A model generated the notes under the pieces. That model searched no databases and had not been told where the DNA came from. It was given only the letters and a program-made list of their open reading frames with translations. This document shows, piece after piece, positions 25,017 through 33,018 of a stretch of 64,000 nt of DNA (within the stretch, counting starts at the first letter, position 1; every line of letters begins with the position of its first letter). Made by a program: the position numbers and the translations under genes. Source of the DNA: Actinomycetospora chiangmaiensis DSM 45062. Its GTDB lineage: Bacteria > Actinomycetota > Actinomycetes > Mycobacteriales > Pseudonocardiaceae. The stretch spans positions 1 to 64,000 of the forward strand of contig NZ_KB903219.1 in NCBI RefSeq assembly GCF_000379625.1, given 5' to 3'.

Positions 25017-26312
25017 TCAGGGGCGTGCGATCCCGAACTGGAAGTCGTCGAGGTAGCGCGACGCGAACCCGGCCTCGCAGTAGGCGAGGTAGAAGTCCCA
25101 CATCCGCACGAAGGTCTCGTCGAAGCCGAGGGCCCGGACCTGCTCCTCGCGGGCGAGGAAGGTGTCCCGCCAGCGGTGCAGGGTCTCCGCGTAGTCGAGG
25201 CCGATCGAGCGCCGGTCGTCGATGCGCAGCGAGGTGTGGCGGGCGAGCGTCTGCTCGATCGCCTCGACGCTGGGGATGATCCCGCCGGGGAAGATGTACT
25301 TGTGGATCCAGGTGTACGACGCCTTGGTCGCCTGGAGCCGGTGGTGCGGCATCGTGATCGCCTGCAGGCCGAACCGCCCGCCCGGCGCGAGCAACCGGTC
25401 GATCGTGCGGAAGTACTCCGGCCAGTAGCGGGCGCCGACCGCCTCGATCATCTCGATCGAGATCGCCGCGTCGTACTCGCCGCGGGCGTCGCGGTAGTCG
25501 CGGATGTCGATGGTGATCCGGTCGGAGACCCCGGCGGCCTGCGCGCGGGAGCGGGCGAGGTCGGCCTGCTCCACCGAGAGGGTGAGGGTGGTGACGCGGG
25601 CCCCGCGCTGCGCCGCGCGGATGGCGGCCTCGCCCCAGCCGGTGCCGATCTCGATGACGCGGGAGCCCTCACGGACGCCGGCGAGGTCGAGGATGCCGTC
25701 GACCTTGCGGTGCTGGGCGGCGGTGAGCGACTCGAGGTGCTGCCCGTCGGGACCCACCGGACCCTGGAACCAGGCGGCCGAGTACATCATCGACTCGTCG
25801 AGGAAGAGTTGGAACAGGTCGTTCGACAGGTCGTAGTGCCGGTGCACGTTCTCCTGCGAGACGGCGGCGTCGGCGGCGCGCTCCTCGCGCGGCTGCCCGC
25901 GGTCGTAGAGCCGGCGCAGCTTGCGGACCGGGCGCGGGACCAGCGACTCGATGTGGTCGGTGAAGCAGCGCATGACGCCCACGAGGTCGTCGGAGTCCCA
26001 GTCCCCGACCATCCAGCCCTCGCCCAGGCCGATGAGTCCCTCGGTGCCGAGGCGCGTGAAGAACGCCTCCGGGCGGATGATCCGCATCGCCGGGCTGGTC
26101 GCGTCGCCGGAGCCCTCGCTCGACCCGTCCGGCCACACGAGCCGCATCGGCATCCGGCGCACGGCCGCCCGCAGCAGCGAGCGCGAGATGACCATCCGCA
26201 CCCGGTTCTCGCCGGGATCCTGGAGTCCGGGCCAGACGCCCTCGGCCGGGCGCGGGATGACGCGCTCCCCGCGCACCGGGTTCGGGTCGGGCAGGGGCAT
26301 GGTCGACGACAC
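25017..26312 (-). CDS. Cyclopropane-fatty-acyl-phospholipid synthase-family methyltransferase
   Basis: A 431-aa enzyme of the CFA/mycolic-acid methyltransferase family, which adds a methylene or methyl group from SAM to membrane lipid double bonds. The SAM motif is VIEIGTGWGEAAI; family landmarks include HYDLSNDLFQLFLDESMMYSAAWF, the YRDARGEYDAAISIEMIEAVG region, and KYIFPGGIIPS. The N-terminal ~130 residues are the lipid-recognition domain of the long form. A GTG at 26312 or ATG four codons later starts it. It acts on phospholipids at the membrane face. Confidence 0.92.
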   Translation of the reverse strand: MSSTMPLPDPNPVRGERVIPRPAEGVWPGLQDPGENRVRMVISRSLLRAAVRRMPMRLVWPDGSSEGSGDATSPAMRIIRPEAFFTRLGTEGLIGLGEGWMVGDWDSDDLVGVMRCFTDHIESLVPRPVRKLRRLYDRGQPREERAADAAVSQENVHRHYDLSNDLFQLFLDESMMYSAAWFQGPVGPDGQHLESLTAAQHRKVDGILDLAGVREGSRVIEIGTGWGEAAIRAAQRGARVTTLTLSVEQADLARSRAQAAGVSDRITIDIRDYRDARGEYDAAISIEMIEAVGARYWPEYFRTIDRLLAPGGRFGLQAITMPHHRLQATKASYTWIHKYIFPGGIIPSVEAIEQTLARHTSLRIDDRRSIGLDYAETLHRWRDTFLAREEQVRALGFDETFVRMWDFYLAYCEAGFASRYLDDFQFGIARP

Positions 26313-26532
26313 GGCGTGGGTCCTCTCGACGCTGGCAGCTCAGCGGGCGACGTTTCCGTCGGCAGCACCTTCGTGGCCGGGGGCCCGATCGTTCGGATAC
26401 ATGTGGCGGTGATCTCGCATCGTCCGGTTTGGAACGCCCTCGACGTGCCCGTGCGGATCTCGGGAGCGCCGCTCGATGTCCGATTCGGTTACGGTGCGCG
26501 CGGCGACCGGTTGTGGAGGGGGTGACCGCCCG

Positions 26533-27522
26533 GTGGAGGCCAGCGAGGAGCTGCAGCGGCTCGACGCCGACCTCGCCGCGGGTCGGGTCGACGCGACCTC
26601 CTACCGGCGCCGCCGGGACGTGCTGATCGCTCGCCGACGCGAGGAGGCGGCCCGGGTCGCCGCGGAGGAGACGACGACCACGGCCGAGGAGTCCTCCCGA
26701 CGGGCGCCGCAGCCACCGACTGCGGAGGATCCGGTCACCGGGCCGCCGGTCACCGAGAAGGCCGACCCGGTGCCGGCCGTCGACCCGCTGCCGGCCGTGC
26801 CTGCCGTGGACCCGCTCCCGGCGGCGCCATCGGTCGCGTCCCCGATCCCGGCTGTGCCGGTTGTGGACCCGATCCCGGCCGTGCCATCTGTCGCGTCCCG
26901 TCCGGCGCCGACCGGGCGTCCGGCGCCTCGGGTCGCCAGCGAAGGGCGCCCGGCGCCTCCGATCGCCGGCGAAGGGCGCCCGCGGCCCACCTATCCGAGC
27001 GACGGTGCCCTTCGGTCAGCGGCCGAGGCGGACACGACCGCGGGCGAAGGGCGCCGCCGGCCCACCTATCCGACCGACGGTGCCCTTCGGCCAGGCGGGG
27101 AGCAGACGGACGCGTTCCCCACACCCACCCCGTCGCCCGCGGACCCGTTCCCGCCGCCCTTCCGGTGGGGTCCCGCGCCGGGCACCCCCGACGCCGACGC
27201 GACCCAGGTGGTGCACGACCCCGCCGACACCACGCAGGTCGTGCCGCCCTCGACGTTCCAGCCGCCGACGTTCGCGGTCCCGGAGCGCACCCAGGTCGTC
27301 CCCGGAGTACCGGCGGGTCGGCGACCGTCGGCCCCGGTCCCGGCGTCGCGCACCACCCCGCCGTGGGTGGACCGGCCGCCGGAGCGGCAGGACCCGCCGT
27401 CGGGAATCGCGGGGTCGGACGTGTTCTACGGCGGCCGCCGCGGCCTGGCGTCGACGTTGGGGACGATCGCGGTGGTGGTCGTCGTGATCCTGATCCTCGT
27501 GCTGTCGTTCAGCCTGGGCTGA
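26533..27522 (+). CDS. Disordered Pro-rich protein with SHOCT-like N-terminus and C-terminal membrane anchor
   Basis: About 329 aa. Residues 1-35 (EASEELQRLDADLAAGRVDATSYRRRRDVLIARR) resemble a short SHOCT-like helix. A ~250-residue Pro/Ala/Val-rich spacer follows with internal repeats (PAVDPLPA and PAVPSVAS types; the 16-residue GEGRxRPTYPxDGALR twice). The end is a tail anchor (TIAVVVVVILILVLSFSL). GTG 26533 is chosen because the N-terminal helix begins there; ATG 26476 is in frame but adds non-coding-like residues. The 16-residue repeats come from palindromic DNA (26971-27088). Function unknown. Confidence 0.7.
   Translation: MEASEELQRLDADLAAGRVDATSYRRRRDVLIARRREEAARVAAEETTTTAEESSRRAPQPPTAEDPVTGPPVTEKADPVPAVDPLPAVPAVDPLPAAPSVASPIPAVPVVDPIPAVPSVASRPAPTGRPAPRVASEGRPAPPIAGEGRPRPTYPSDGALRSAAEADTTAGEGRRRPTYPTDGALRPGGEQTDAFPTPTPSPADPFPPPFRWGPAPGTPDADATQVVHDPADTTQVVPPSTFQPPTFAVPERTQVVPGVPAGRRPSAPVPASRTTPPWVDRPPERQDPPSGIAGSDVFYGGRRGLASTLGTIAVVVVVILILVLSFSLG
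26971..27088. repeat. Two 43-bp palindromic elements inside a coding sequence
   Basis: Copies at 26971-27013 and 27046-27088 match at 40 of 43 bases. Each pairs GAAGGGCGCC with GGTGCCCTTC (one mismatch in 10) around a 23-nt loop containing CGGCCCACCTATCCGA. They are 75 bp apart, so both read in the same frame and give GEGRxRPTYPxDGALR. A further lone left arm lies at 26941-26950. Confidence 0.85.
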
Positions 27523-27538
27523 CCTACGCTCCGCGGTC

Positions 27539-28336
27539 GTGGCGACGCTCGTGACCTTCCACGCCCATCCCGACGACGAGTGCATCGCCTGCGGCGGCGT
27601 GATGCGGGCCGCCGCGGACGCGGGGCACCGGGTGGTGCTCGTCGTGGCCACCGGCGGTGAGCACGGCGAGATCGTGCAGGACGTCCTGGAGCCCGGGGAG
27701 ACGTTGGCGCACCGCCGGCACGCGGAGACGCTGGAGTCCGCGCGGATCCTGGGTGCGGCGCGGACCGAGTTCCTCGGCTACGTCGACTCCGGGATGGTCG
27801 GCACGGAGACCAACGACGGCGAGGGCGCGTTCGCCGCGGCGGACGTCGAGGAGGCCGCGCAGAGGCTGGCCGCGATCCTGCGCGAGGAGGACGCCGACGT
27901 CCTCACCCACTACGACGACCACGGCGGCTACGGCCACCCCGACCACGTGCAGGTGCACCACGTCGGGCAGCGCGCGGCCGAGATCGCCGGGACGCCGCGG
28001 GTCTACCAGGCCACCACGAACCGCGACGAGATGCGCCGCCTCATGGCGATGGCGCGCGAGGCGGGGCTCGGACTCGGCGACGGCGAGGGGCCCGACGAGC
28101 GCCAGCTGGAGGCGATGGGCACCCCGGAGGCGGAGCTCACCACCCGCGTCGACGTCACGCCCTGGCTCGGGGCCAAGCGTGACGCCATGCGCGCGCACGC
28201 CAGCCAGATCGCGCCCGAGTCGTTCTTCCTCGCCCTGCCCGACGAGGCCTTCGCCGCCGCGTTCGGCACCGAGTGGTTCCTGCGCGTCGGCGAGCCCACC
28301 GGAGGTCCGTTCGAGACGGGGCTGTTCGGCACCTGA
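27539..28336 (+). CDS. PIG-L/LmbE-family zinc deacetylase (MshB/Mca-like)
   Basis: The 265-aa protein begins with the zinc motif FHAHPDDE and later has [11 protein letters not shown], the second metal His site. This family deacetylates GlcNAc-inositol (MshB) or cleaves mycothiol conjugates (Mca) in Actinobacteria, and also acts on other N-acetyl sugars. The GTG start is 16 bp after the preceding gene. It may be a mycothiol-linked detoxification enzyme, as MsrA follows 19 bp later, but the exact substrate is not clear from sequence. Confidence 0.88.
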   Translation: MATLVTFHAHPDDECIACGGVMRAAADAGHRVVLVVATGGEHGEIVQDVLEPGETLAHRRHAETLESARILGAARTEFLGYVDSGMVGTETNDGEGAFAAADVEEAAQRLAAILREEDADVLTHYDDHGGYGHPDHVQVHHVGQRAAEIAGTPRVYQATTNRDEMRRLMAMAREAGLGLGDGEGPDERQLEAMGTPEAELTTRVDVTPWLGAKRDAMRAHASQIAPESFFLALPDEAFAAAFGTEWFLRVGEPTGGPFETGLFGT

Positions 28337-28355
28337 TCCGCGTAGCCTCGCGCCC

Positions 28356-29021
28356 ATGAGCTGGTTCGGTCGTGACAAGCGCGAGATGGTCGACCCCGCC
28401 GACGCCCTGCCGGGCCGCCGGTCGCCGCTGCCCACCCTCGAGCGCAGCCTCGTCAACGGCCGGCCGCTGAAGCCGCCGTTTCCTGACGGTCTGCAGACCG
28501 CCGTCTTCGGCATGGGCTGCTTCTGGGGTGCCGAGCGGCTGTTCTGGCGGCAGCCCGGGGTGTGGGTCACGGCGGTGGGCTACTCCGGGGGCTACACGCC
28601 GAACCCCACGTACGAGGAGACCTGCACCAACCTCACCGGCCACGCCGAGGTGGTGCTCGTCGTGTTCGACCCCGCCGTGATCACCTACGAGCAGCTGGTC
28701 CGGCTGTTCTGGGAGGAGCACGACCCGACGCAGCGGATGCGCCAGGGCAACGACGTCGGCACCACGTACCGCTCGGCGATCTACTACGCCGACGAGTCGC
28801 AGCGCGCGATCGCCGAGTCCACCCGCGAGGCGTTCCAGCAGGCACTGACCGCTGCGCGCAAGGGCGAGATCACCACGGAGATCGCCCCGCTCGGCGCGTT
28901 CTACTACGCCGAGGACTACCACCAGCAGTACCTGCACCGGATCCCGAACGGCTACTGCTCGATGGCCGGTACCGGGGTGTCCTGCCCGACCGGGTTGGGA
29001 GTGAGCACCGAGCAGCACTAG
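28356..29021 (+). CDS. msrA: Peptide-methionine (S)-S-oxide reductase
   Basis: MsrA repairs oxidised methionine (S-sulfoxide) in proteins. The catalytic Cys55 lies in [38 protein letters not shown] and the C-terminal [16 protein letters not shown] with resolving cysteines complete the family pattern. The 221-aa length fits the longer actinobacterial form with an N-terminal extension. It sits between the PIG-L deacetylase and a hydrolase, all in one direction with gaps of 11-19 bp, so a small stress-response operon is likely. Confidence 0.97.
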   Translation: MSWFGRDKREMVDPADALPGRRSPLPTLERSLVNGRPLKPPFPDGLQTAVFGMGCFWGAERLFWRQPGVWVTAVGYSGGYTPNPTYEETCTNLTGHAEVVLVVFDPAVITYEQLVRLFWEEHDPTQRMRQGNDVGTTYRSAIYYADESQRAIAESTREAFQQALTAARKGEITTEIAPLGAFYYAEDYHQQYLHRIPNGYCSMAGTGVSCPTGLGVSTEQH

Positions 29022-29032
29022 CCTCCCCGGCC

Positions 29033-29929
29033 GTGGAGACGCAGATCACGGTCGAGTCCGACGGAGCACGCCTCGGGACGACGTACCTCCGGGCCGACGA
29101 CGAGTCGCTCGCCGGCCCGGGCGGCCGTCCGTGCGTGGTGATGGCCCACGGCTTCGGCGCCACGCGCGACTCGGGCCTGCGCCCCTTCGCCGAGGCCTTC
29201 ACGACGGCGGGTGCGGACGTCCTGCTCGTCGACTACCGCGGGTTCGCCGACTCCGAGGGCACGCCCCGGCGCCACGTCGACCACCGGGCGCACCGCCGCG
29301 ACTACCACGCGGCGGTGGCGCGGGCCCGGCTCATCGACGGCGTGGACCCCGAGCGGATCGTGCTGTGGGGGTCGTCGTACTCGGGCGGGCACGTCGTCGC
29401 GGTCGCGGCGGCGGACCCGCGGATCGCGGGCGTCATCTCCCAGGGCGCGGCGATGGACGGCCTCGGCGCCCTGACCGAGATCCTCCGGTACGGCGGCCCG
29501 TGGCAGCTGCTCAAGGTGTCGGCCCACGCGATCGCCGACGCGGTCGGCCACGCGCTCGGGCGCCGCGAGCACCGGGTGGCGATCTTCGGCCCGCCCGGCG
29601 CCGTTGCGGCGATCACCTCGCCCGACGCCGAGGGCGGGTACGGCGCGATCATCGGCCCGTCGTTCGTCAACGACATGCCGGCGCGGGACATCCTGACGAT
29701 CCCGTTCAACCGTCCGGTCACCGCCGCACCGCGGGTCCGGTGCCCGATGCTGCTGGTGGTCGCGGCGTCCGACTCGATCGCGCCGCCGGCCGCCGTCCGG
29801 AAGGTCGCGGCGACCGCCGGGGGACCGGTCGAGACCGTGGAGATCGACTGCGGGCACTTCGACATCTACGTCGGCGAGCCCTTTGCGACCTCGATCGAAC
29901 GGCAGGTCGCCTTCATCCGGTCGCTGTAG
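29033..29929 (+). CDS. Alpha/beta hydrolase
   Basis: A 298-aa alpha/beta-hydrolase. Oxyanion loop VMAHGFGATRD, nucleophile elbow GSSYSGG, and likely catalytic His in IDCGHFDIY with a preceding Asp in VVAASDSIAPP. The cap region (residues ~140-200) is long. It matches the bacterial group related to acetyl xylan esterase/dienelactone hydrolase-like peptidases. It follows msrA by 11 bp. Substrate unknown. Confidence 0.87.
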   Translation: METQITVESDGARLGTTYLRADDESLAGPGGRPCVVMAHGFGATRDSGLRPFAEAFTTAGADVLLVDYRGFADSEGTPRRHVDHRAHRRDYHAAVARARLIDGVDPERIVLWGSSYSGGHVVAVAAADPRIAGVISQGAAMDGLGALTEILRYGGPWQLLKVSAHAIADAVGHALGRREHRVAIFGPPGAVAAITSPDAEGGYGAIIGPSFVNDMPARDILTIPFNRPVTAAPRVRCPMLLVVAASDSIAPPAAVRKVAATAGGPVETVEIDCGHFDIYVGEPFATSIERQVAFIRSL

Positions 29930-30040
29930 CGACACCCGTCCGGGTGGTCCGGCGACCGAGGTGAAACAGTTCTGCGACCCCAGCGATATCCCGGGTGTCG
30001 GCGGGCCGTTCGGGGCCCGCACTCCTCGGGGGAGAACATC

Positions 30041-30328
30041 ATGGGCCGCCACCACACCGCCGCCGCGCTCGTCGAGAACGCCGCCGTCCCCGCGCCGCGG
30101 GTGACGCCGGACGCCGCGCTCCGGTCGACGCCGTTCCCGGTGATCCCGGGCCCGCGCCGCGCCCCCGAGGCCCCCGCCCCGGCCCCCGTCGCCGTCCCGG
30201 AGCCGCGCGGATGGCGCGCCCGCCGTGCCGCGAAGGCCGACGCCGCGGCCGCCCGCGCGCAGGCCGTCGCCGTCGCGCACGCGCAGCGCCGGGCCCGTCA
30301 GGTCGCGCTGGCGTCGCTCACCGACTGA
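30041..30328 (+). CDS. Small basic Ala/Arg-rich hypothetical protein
   Basis: A 95-aa protein, MGRHHTAAALVENAAVPAPR..., with a Pro-rich middle and a basic C-terminal helix (WRARRAAKADAAAARAQAVAVAHAQRRARQVALASL). A GGGGGAGAA ribosome site lies just upstream of the ATG. A strong hairpin follows the stop. No family recognised; the basic helix could bind nucleic acid or membrane. Confidence 0.55.
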   Translation: MGRHHTAAALVENAAVPAPRVTPDAALRSTPFPVIPGPRRAPEAPAPAPVAVPEPRGWRARRAAKADAAAARAQAVAVAHAQRRARQVALASLTD

Positions 30329-30353
30329 GCCCACCACAGCCGAGCCCCACACG

Positions 30354-30401
30354 ACGAACGGGCCGTTCATCACGCCGGAAGGTGATGAACGGCCCGTTCG
30401 T
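30354..30401. terminator. Perfect 20-bp hairpin (ACGAACGGGCC family) between convergent genes
   Basis: Left arm 30354-30373 begins ACGAACGGGCCGTT; right arm 30382-30401 is its exact complement; the loop is 8 nt. It lies between the convergent small-protein and response-regulator genes. The core is shared with repeats at 9367-9419, 10548-10600 and 10628-10673. Confidence 0.9.
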
Positions 30402-30423
30402 GCGTTCGGGGACGGGGGGGGGC

Positions 30424-31110
30424 TCAGCCCTCGAGCACGTACCCGCGACCGCGGATGGTGCGGATGCGCTCCGCGCCGAGCTTGCGGCGCAGGTAGCCGA
30501 TGTAGACCTCGACGATGTTGGAGGTCGGCGGGCCGCCCCAGACGCGGGTGACCAGCTCGTCCTGCGACATCGCCTGACCGCGCGGGTGGCGGATGAGGGC
30601 GTCGACGACGGCGTACTCGGTGCGCGACAGGCTCACCGGCTTGTTCTCGACGAACACCTGCTCCAGGGCCGTGTCGACCATGACCTCGCCGCGGCGCAGG
30701 TAGAGCTGCGCGGTCGGACGGTCGTCGCCGAGCCGCAGGCGCAGCCGGGCCAGCAGCTCCTCCATGGGGAAGGGCGTGACCAGGTAGTCGTCGTGGCTCG
30801 CGCGCAGGGTGGAGACGGTGCGGTCGCGGGCCTCGGGCGAGGTCAGCGCGATCACCGGGGTGCGGGGGCTCTCGCGGTGCAGGTCGGCGAGGACCTCCAC
30901 CGGACGGAGCCCGCTCATCTCGACGTCGAGGACCACCGCGCGAGCGCCGCCGGCCCGGGCCGCGGCGCCGACGCTCCAGCTCTCCCGCAGGAGTTGAGGT
31001 TCGAAGCCGTTGGACCGCAACGCACCGACGAGCACGCTCGTTGTGCGGTGAGGAGGAGCCACACACAGCACGCGGCCCCGCTCCGCGTCCGCATAACGAT
31101 TGGGTTGCAT
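30424..31110 (-). CDS. OmpR-family response regulator with atypical receiver (orphan)
   Basis: The 228-aa protein has a receiver-like N-terminus and an OmpR/PhoB winged-helix C-terminus (VSLSRTEYAVVDALIRHPRGQAMSQDELVTRVWGG...VEVYIGYLRRKLG...IRTIRGRGYVLEG). The receiver keeps D62 (VVLDVEMSG) and T90, but the conserved Lys of the TKP motif is T112 (DDYLVTPFP), and the acidic pair expected near residue 15 is absent (VLCVAPPHRT). It therefore may not be phosphorylated in the usual way. No histidine kinase gene is adjacent. Confidence 0.9.
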   Translation of the reverse strand: MQPNRYADAERGRVLCVAPPHRTTSVLVGALRSNGFEPQLLRESWSVGAAARAGGARAVVLDVEMSGLRPVEVLADLHRESPRTPVIALTSPEARDRTVSTLRASHDDYLVTPFPMEELLARLRLRLGDDRPTAQLYLRRGEVMVDTALEQVFVENKPVSLSRTEYAVVDALIRHPRGQAMSQDELVTRVWGGPPTSNIVEVYIGYLRRKLGAERIRTIRGRGYVLEG

Positions 31111-31480
31111 CGCCGACCAGGCTGCCGTGTGCGCGGCGCCGGGGCAACGAGCGCGCGCCGAACGGCGGTGTGGCGTGTGCGACGGGCGGTTCCCTGAGAG
31201 CGAGAACCGGCGTTAGTCGCAGCGACTGGGCCGAGCGGAGCAGTGGACCTGCTCGTCGTCGCGTCGTGATGTGCGGTCGACGGCTTGGAGCGCTCTTTAC
31301 TCTCAGATCACGGTCCGGTCTCGGTCGGCGCTCCTAGCGTTCCGGTCCGCTCCCCCACGCAGACGGCGACGTCCGGGCTCCCCCGGTCGACACCCCGAGC
31401 TCCGGCCGACCGGACGCCGCCGTCGCGACCCGGACCGCGCTCCCCGAGGTCCGGGACCGAGATCGTCTGGAGGTCTCCCC
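31111..31480. other. 370-bp gap between regulator and DUF1996 gene
   Basis: No gene is supported. It contains short dyads (GGTTC/GAACC around 31186-31206 and GTCGC-A-GCGAC just after), and must hold the promoter of the rightward secreted-protein gene. The two genes are divergent, so the regulator could act here. Confidence 0.5.
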
Positions 31481-32854
31481 GTGCCCCGACGTGGACGACA
31501 TCGCACCCGGCTCCCACTCCGGCTCCTCGCCGCCGTCGCCGCCCTGCTCGTGGGCGGCACCGCCGTCGTCCTCGGCGGCAACGCCCTGGCGAAGGACAAG
31601 GGCGGGGACTCCGGCGGCAGCAGCTTCCTGTCCTCGCTGACCGGCGGCAAGTCCGACTCGAAGTCCGGCTCCGAGGACTCGTCCGGCTCCGGCTCCGGTG
31701 ACGGCGGCGGGAACGGCAAGAACGGCAAGAGCAGCAAGGGCGGGGACGGCCAGGACGGCTCCGGCTCCGGCTCCTCCGACGGGTCCACGAAGGGCGGCCA
31801 GGACGGCCAGGACGCCAAGAGCGGCGGCACCGGCCACGACGGCAACGGCAAGAACGACGGCGGGAAGGACCAGTCGCCCGACGAGGCCAAGAAGTCCGAC
31901 GACCAGAAGAAGGACGACCAGGCCAAGCAGGCCAAGGGCGAGAAGAAGGTCGAGTTCCCGGGCCGCGACAAGATCAGGGCCGCGGGCTCCGACCAGTACG
32001 TCGACATCGCCGACGTCGGGAAGAACGGCAACATCGGCGAGGGCGGCGTCTTCTCCGGCGGCAGCTACTCCGTGGACTGCGGTCGCAGCGACCACAACAA
32101 CTCGGACAACTACATGGCCGCGCCGGGCAAGCGGAACGGCGCCCAGCACACCCACGACTACGTCGGCAACACCTCGACCAACGGCAACTCGACCGACGAG
32201 TCGCTCGACGCCGCGGGCACGTCGTGCCGCAACGGCGACAGGAGCACCTTCTTCTGGCCGGTGCTGCGCGACCTGAACGGCGTCGGGAACGACGTCGGGA
32301 AGGACGGCGGCAGCCTCGACGGCAACGTCGGGCGCATCCTGACGCCGGTCTCGGCGCAGCTGACCTTCCGCGGGCACGGCGACCGGAAGATCGAGGCGCT
32401 GCCCCAGCACCTCATGAACATCACGGGCAACGCGAAGGCCAAGGTGCAGGACGGCAAGAACGCCAACGCCAAGTACACCTGCACCGGCCACACCGACCAG
32501 ATCACCGCCAAGTACCCGATCTGCCCGTCGGGGTCGAAGCTCGTCCGGCTCCTCGACTACCCGAGCTGCTGGGACGGTCAGAACCTGGAGTCCAAGGACC
32601 TCCGGTCGCACATGGCCTTCCCGGACTCGTCGGGCAACTGCGGTGACGGCTTCGTCCCGGTGCCGGCCCTGCGGATCACGTTGACCTACGACCAGCCGGC
32701 GGGCCGCGCGTTCTCGATCGACTCCTTCCCGGACAACCAGCACGCGGCGAACACCGACCACTCCGACTTCGAGAACTTCGCCTCGAAGAAGCAGAACGAG
32801 GCCGGCGCGACCTGCATCAACGCGGGCGAGACCTGCATCAACCTCCCCGCCTGA
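31481..32854 (+). CDS. Secreted DUF1996-domain protein with low-complexity linker
   Basis: A 457-aa exported protein. Signal peptide from MPRRGRHRTRLPLRLLAAVAALLVGGTAVVLGGNALA, then a ~120-residue Gly/Ser/Asp/Lys-rich linker, then a DUF1996 domain (DHNNSDNYMAAPGK, HTHDYVGNTSTN, WPVLRDLNG, YPSCWDGQNLESKDLRSHMAFP, CGDGFVPVPALRITLTYD). Several paired Cys suggest disulfides. DUF1996 is common in fungi and actinomycetes with no settled function. The GTG start follows GGAGG. Confidence 0.88.
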   Translation: MPRRGRHRTRLPLRLLAAVAALLVGGTAVVLGGNALAKDKGGDSGGSSFLSSLTGGKSDSKSGSEDSSGSGSGDGGGNGKNGKSSKGGDGQDGSGSGSSDGSTKGGQDGQDAKSGGTGHDGNGKNDGGKDQSPDEAKKSDDQKKDDQAKQAKGEKKVEFPGRDKIRAAGSDQYVDIADVGKNGNIGEGGVFSGGSYSVDCGRSDHNNSDNYMAAPGKRNGAQHTHDYVGNTSTNGNSTDESLDAAGTSCRNGDRSTFFWPVLRDLNGVGNDVGKDGGSLDGNVGRILTPVSAQLTFRGHGDRKIEALPQHLMNITGNAKAKVQDGKNANAKYTCTGHTDQITAKYPICPSGSKLVRLLDYPSCWDGQNLESKDLRSHMAFPDSSGNCGDGFVPVPALRITLTYDQPAGRAFSIDSFPDNQHAANTDHSDFENFASKKQNEAGATCINAGETCINLPA

Positions 32855-32882
32855 GCGCGCTCCACCCCTCGCGCCCCGTCGC

Positions 32883-32900
32883 CCGACGGCCTACCGTCGG
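32883..32900 (+). terminator. Terminator hairpin after the DUF1996 gene
   Basis: CCGACGG and CCGTCGG form a 7-bp stem with a 4-nt loop, 29 bp past the stop and just before the TPP riboswitch. Confidence 0.6.
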
Positions 32901-32921
32901 CGGCGGGGCGCGCGTGCGTCC

Positions 32922-33005
32922 TACGGGAGTCCGGGCAACGGGCTGAGAGGGGACCTGGCGGTCCCGACCGTTCGAACCTGATCCGGATCATGCCGGCGCA
33001 GGGAA
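32922..33005 (+). promoter_or_regulatory. TPP (THI-box) riboswitch
   Basis: The region holds the diagnostic TPP aptamer blocks: ACGGGAG, GGCTGAGAGG, then CGAACCTGATC, GGATCATGCCGGCG and the closing CAGGGAA. It ends 13 bp before the permease start, which is read by GGAGG inside the downstream stretch, so TPP binding could hide the ribosome site. It controls the following NCS1 permease. Confidence 0.96.
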
Positions 33006-33018
33006 CCCTGGAGGTCGC

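Noticed and set aside
26476-26532. Upstream start (ATG 26476) for the disordered membrane-anchored protein
   Set aside because: The added residues do not extend the N-terminal helix, and no ribosome site precedes that ATG; the GTG at 26533 starts the helix directly.
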